From contig CAYZCW010000027.1 of assembly GCA_964477035.1 (NCBI GenBank), positions 1 to 9,295 of the forward strand: DNA of 9,295 nt, given 5' to 3'. A model generated the notes under the pieces. The model did no database searches, had not been told where the DNA came from, and saw only the letters and a list, made by a program, of their open reading frames with translations. The DNA comes from SLSG01 sp964477035. GTDB taxonomy: Bacteria; Bacteroidota; Bacteroidia; Bacteroidales; UBA7960. Numbering within the stretch: position 1 is the stretch's first letter; every line of letters starts with the position of its first letter. A program made the position numbers and the translations under genes. This document shows, piece by piece, positions 6,643-9,295 of this stretch.

Positions 6643-7655
6643 TCCACCAATGGACTTTTTACCAGATAGAACTCTCGTATTAACCGGGAGTTATTGCGAA
6701 CCCGACAGATGTATCTTCCCGCTGGCAAGTCTTTACTTTTCCAGGTCATGGAATATTTTCCCTTTTTCTGCATTCCCAATACGTCACGCTCCAAAAAGTT
6801 TCCGGCCTCTGAAAACACCTCAAGCTCTACCCTTCCTGCAGAGGCAACCTTGTAATCAACCTTGGTTTTTATGGGTCGTTTTCTCATAAGCACTCGAAGG
6901 GCGTTCCATTTTTTAAGCTTTTTTATTGCCCTATCAATCACCTTTCTTTGTTTGCGTGGCCGCCAGGCTCCAGCACACAAATGAATCGCATATGACTCTG
7001 AGGATGCCTGATTTAAGTGACCGGCGAAAGTTTCTGAAGGGTAAACCACGAAGCCATCTTCCAGGCTCTGTTTATGGTCTCTATAGATAAAGCCAAAATC
7101 CTCAGCCACGACAGCAAAAATACTTGGAGCAATTACAGCAGTGTTCAATGTTCCATTTTTGAGAATAAACTGCCTGTTTTGATAGGAGGACAAGCACTCC
7201 TGAAAAAACCTGTGGCCTTTTACTCCCCCCAATACAGCAGCCTGGATTCCAATTCCCGATATGATCGTTCCTTTTTGTTTTGAGGTACCATCTGAGGACA
7301 GAAGTTCTTTGGAGCCACGCTCTTCTGCAATCCCCGGATGGTATTCTACCGCCGAAAACGCCCTGTGATGTAAAAAATCATCCAGACGCCTTCTGACAAA
7401 GACATCCGAATCCAGGTAAATTCCTCCTTCGCTGTACAATGCGTAAAGTCGAATATAATCTGAGGCAAAAGCCCATTTTCCCATTTGACAAGCCTCCCTT
7501 ACATAGGGGACCGCATCAGTGTTGAATTTATTGCTATCCCAAAGAACGACTTCATAGTCCGGCATAATTCTGCTCCACGAGTTAATGCACTCCTGCAGTC
7601 GCTCGGGCATGGGCTCCCCGCTTAACCAACAATAGTGAATTTTTTTTGGAATCAT
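6639..7655 (-). CDS. GT32-type (DXD, Och1-like) glycosyltransferase with FlgD/T9SS-like C-terminal beta domain
   Basis: Residues 1-240 are a GT32-family sugar transferase. IPKKIHYCWLSGEPMPE (2-18) and a QECINSWSRIMPDYEVVLWD stretch (21-40) lead to the hallmark WAFASDYIRLYALYSEGGIY (61-80) and LDSDV, where D82-S83-D84 is the DXD motif for the metal and nucleotide sugar. IHLCAGAW (224-231) is the usual late histidine/tryptophan motif. This family adds a sugar to a growing glycan. After a lysine/arginine-rich linker (234-265) comes an unexpected domain at about 266-334: VDYKVASAGRVELEVFSEAG, then a KKGKYSMTW strand, DLPAGRYICRVR and IREFYLV. That order of strands matches the FlgD-like Ig fold and type A sorting domain of T9SS cargo. 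There is no N-terminal signal peptide, so export by T9SS is unlikely and the domain may bind a partner or glycan. The start shares one base with the upstream stop (TAATG), and an A8 run covers codons 3-5. Confidence 0.88.
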   Translation of the reverse strand: MIPKKIHYCWLSGEPMPERLQECINSWSRIMPDYEVVLWDSNKFNTDAVPYVREACQMGKWAFASDYIRLYALYSEGGIYLDSDVFVRRRLDDFLHHRAFSAVEYHPGIAEERGSKELLSSDGTSKQKGTIISGIGIQAAVLGGVKGHRFFQECLSSYQNRQFILKNGTLNTAVIAPSIFAVVAEDFGFIYRDHKQSLEDGFVVYPSETFAGHLNQASSESYAIHLCAGAWRPRKQRKVIDRAIKKLKKWNALRVLMRKRPIKTKVDYKVASAGRVELEVFSEAGNFLERDVLGMQKKGKYSMTWKSKDLPAGRYICRVRNNSRLIREFYLVKSPLVE

Positions 7656-8659
7656 TATTCAGTTATTTTCCTTTGGTTTGGCACTTTGCCCCTCAAAAAT
7701 AACCCAGGCATCATTCCTTTGATGAATCCCTTTATTTTCAGTTCCACCCAAACGAGTTTATGCAAGCCTCTTTCAATTGGCGTGACATTACTGTACATCT
7801 CAGTCCTTTCCAGGGCGCCAACATAGGCAGACCATCTTCTCATTTTATCAATATGACCTAGCTTGGAGTACAACCACTTGGATTGAATCCTGCGCCATTT
7901 ATATTGCGCTGCCCCCATGCTGGGTAAAAACCGGTAGAGCCAGGACAAAAACTGCATACACGCCTCAAACTTCATTTTATTGTAAGCGGGCGTGTTCATT
8001 ACTGAGATATTCACGCCACTTGCTCTCCAGGATACACAGGCACCCGTGATAGTGTATAACCTATCTGTGCTGGCCAATTTGGCCCAGGTGGCGTCATCTG
8101 AACACCATCCTAGCGGGAAATTCACAAAACCCCGATGTTCAGCAAGTAATTTATTTTTAAAGACAAACTCAACAGCGTTGGATCGAAGGGAATGTGTAAG
8201 GCGCCCCCAGAGATAGTTCAGGGATGAAATGTGGTCTGGATAGGAAGGATTGCATTGGATTATTCGGTTTTCACCATCAATGATGCGGGTGTTGAACCGA
8301 ACAAAACGGGCCTCTTTATTTTGAGCAATAAACTGATAAAAACATTCCACACATTCTTTATCCATCAGGTCATCATCCGAAAACAACCAGACCCATTCTT
8401 CATTAACAAATGCCAGGCAACGTTCCCACTGTGAAACAAGGTCCTTATTACCCAGGTTCTGGTCAAATCTGTGGTACACCAACCGGATTTTACCAGAAAA
8501 TAATGCGGCAACCTCACCTAGTTTACTCGGACCTGCATCATCAAAAACATATAATGTAAAATCACTGCATGTCTGTTTAACAATGGAATCGATTGTTTGA
8601 TGAATAAAGTCAGGTTTGTATGCAAGTACAACGATCGCGAGTGGTTGTCTGCCATTCAT
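7655..8659 (-). CDS. Glycosyltransferase family 2 (GT-A fold)
   Basis: This 334-residue protein has a divergent but clear GT2 core: LAIVVLAYKPDFIHQTIDSI (7-26), LYVFDDAGPSKLGEV (36-50; D40/D41), an NLGNKDLVSQWERCL segment (68-82) and the metal-binding WLFSDDDLMD (91-100). W185CSDDATWAKLA (185-196) supplies D188/D189 in the place where GT2 enzymes carry the catalytic acidic pair. The C-terminal 100 residues are basic and aromatic, and no membrane helix is convincing. It should transfer one sugar in the cytoplasm; donor and linkage are unknown. The start at 8659 overlaps the sulfotransferase stop by 4 bases (ATGA), and its own stop overlaps the next ATG by one base. It is more distant in sequence from the other three GT2 proteins here than those at 1238-2167 and 5701-6642 are from each other. 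Confidence 0.9.
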   Translation of the reverse strand: MNGRQPLAIVVLAYKPDFIHQTIDSIVKQTCSDFTLYVFDDAGPSKLGEVAALFSGKIRLVYHRFDQNLGNKDLVSQWERCLAFVNEEWVWLFSDDDLMDKECVECFYQFIAQNKEARFVRFNTRIIDGENRIIQCNPSYPDHISSLNYLWGRLTHSLRSNAVEFVFKNKLLAEHRGFVNFPLGWCSDDATWAKLASTDRLYTITGACVSWRASGVNISVMNTPAYNKMKFEACMQFLSWLYRFLPSMGAAQYKWRRIQSKWLYSKLGHIDKMRRWSAYVGALERTEMYSNVTPIERGLHKLVWVELKIKGFIKGMMPGLFLRGKVPNQRKITE

Positions 8660-9295
8660 AATATGGTTCTTTCGTTTACCCCTGCCAAACCTTCGTACAA
8701 TTTAAGGTCATCGCGGTAATAGTCCTGGATAAAAGTCCTCACGGACTCAGAAAGAAAAAGTTCGTTTGTCTTAATTTTTGCCGGAATAAATATTGTCTTT
8801 TTTATGGCAGAACGAATGGACTCTGGCAGTAATGGGAAAAGCCTGCCCTTTAAGGGTCTTGGAGCTTGAATCAGGCTTTGTAAAAATTTATTTCTGTACA
8901 AAAACGGGGATTGATTGATTTTTTTTACTCCGTCCTTTTTTTCATCTGAAAGGTGAATCCCTGTGATTTGTGCAAACCCTGATAAAAACCCCGGGAAATC
9001 CTCAAAAAGATAAAGATGCTCAACAACCTGCTGTCCATTTAAAAACACATAATCCTTTTGCCTTTGAAAATGAATGTATTTCGCCGGCAGCAGCTCATCG
9101 TCACGGTGCTTGTCCAAAAGCTCCATAATTTCATCCAGTTTCTTTTGGGCATCGCGATCATTTAGCTTTTTGAGATTTTGGTTCTCATAGAGCCTCATGT
9201 GCTGGAAAAATGAGGATGAAAACCTTGAGTAAGGATTCCTGACAATAGCAAAAGCAGGATATTCCTGGATTTTGGTAAAGACCTCCGGGAACTCC
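8656..9295 (-). CDS. Sulfotransferase family 2 protein, 5' end cut by window
   Basis: The frame ending at the stop at 8656-8658 stays open to the window edge at 9294, giving 212 visible residues. The ATG at 9198 is not the real start, because the 32 codons before it encode FAIVRNPYSRFSSSFFQH (visible residues 15-32). That is the conserved RNPYxR...S motif that binds the 3'-phosphate of PAPS in sulfotransferases. Later the protein has QVVEHLYLFEDFPGFLSGFAQITGI (starting about 55 residues after that ATG), matching the family's FExLxxDF stretch, and ends with FIQDYYRDDLKLYEGL, matching the typical YxxDxxxF/Y tail. The N-terminal 5'-phosphosulfate-binding loop must lie outside the window. The family moves sulfate from PAPS to a hydroxyl or amine, commonly of a carbohydrate. 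Placed first among the visible genes of a glycan operon, it probably sulfates a sugar of that glycan. A7 and A8 runs lie close together at 8936-8942 and 8919-8926. Confidence 0.82.
   Translation of the reverse strand, partial: EFPEVFTKIQEYPAFAIVRNPYSRFSSSFFQHMRLYENQNLKKLNDRDAQKKLDEIMELLDKHRDDELLPAKYIHFQRQKDYVFLNGQQVVEHLYLFEDFPGFLSGFAQITGIHLSDEKKDGVKKINQSPFLYRNKFLQSLIQAPRPLKGRLFPLLPESIRSAIKKTIFIPAKIKTNELFLSESVRTFIQDYYRDDLKLYEGLAGVNERTIL

Larger units (their letters stand above)
1..9295 (-). other. Single polysaccharide biosynthesis operon (both ends outside window)
   Basis: Ten genes face the same way with no gap above 26 bases. Four-base ATGA overlaps occur at 8656-8659, 6639-6642, 4595-4598, 3105-3108, 2164-2167 and 293-296, and a one-base TAATG overlap occurs at 7655. 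Only 5675-5700 and 1226-1237 are non-coding. No terminator or recognisable promoter was seen between genes. This layout implies one transcript read from beyond 9295 and coupling of translation at most junctions. Confidence 0.85.

Noticed and set aside
1..9295. CRISPR arrays, tRNA or rRNA genes, insertion sequences, defence or phage genes
   Set aside because: No repeat-spacer pattern, transposase, terminal inverted repeat, RNA gene or nuclease-type protein was seen; almost every base belongs to the ten glycan genes.

Overview
The window looks like the middle of a surface-polysaccharide biosynthesis cluster (capsule, exopolysaccharide or O-antigen) from a bacterium. It is probably a member of the Bacteroidota. 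The main clue is a C-terminal domain in one glycosyltransferase that resembles the FlgD-like/T9SS sorting-domain fold common in that phylum. The general lack of strong Shine-Dalgarno sequences agrees with this. The phylum call is inference; there is no rRNA or other marker gene.

All ten recognisable genes lie on the minus strand, so transcription runs from 9295 towards 1. In that order they are: a sulfotransferase (5' end outside the window), a GT2 glycosyltransferase, a GT32-type (DXD) glycosyltransferase with an added C-terminal beta domain, a second GT2, a membrane-anchored TupA-like ATP-grasp ligase, a polytopic GT-C (GT39-like) glycosyltransferase, a third and a fourth GT2, a LicD-family phosphotransferase, and a TagD-like cytidylyltransferase (3' end outside the window). 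Seven of the nine junctions overlap by 1 or 4 bases and the other two gaps are 26 and 12 bases. This is one tightly packed, probably translationally coupled operon with no non-coding stretch of any size.

The genes fit a single job. Four GT2 enzymes and one GT32-type enzyme would build a repeat unit from nucleotide sugars in the cytoplasm. The GT-C enzyme would add a sugar from a polyprenyl-phosphate donor outside the inner membrane. Three further activities would decorate the glycan with sulfate (sulfotransferase), with an amide-linked group such as an amino acid (ATP-grasp), and with a phosphodiester-linked group such as phosphocholine or phosphoglycerol (cytidylyltransferase plus LicD). No initiating transferase, flippase, polymerase, chain-length regulator or export gene is in the window; those would be expected in the flanks.

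Base composition is split. The part left of about 5.2 kb is GC-rich (hand-counted 60-base lines mostly 52-70% GC), while the part right of about 5.35 kb is AT-richer (mostly 33-47%). The change falls inside the ATP-grasp gene, suggesting that the cluster is a mosaic of two sources.
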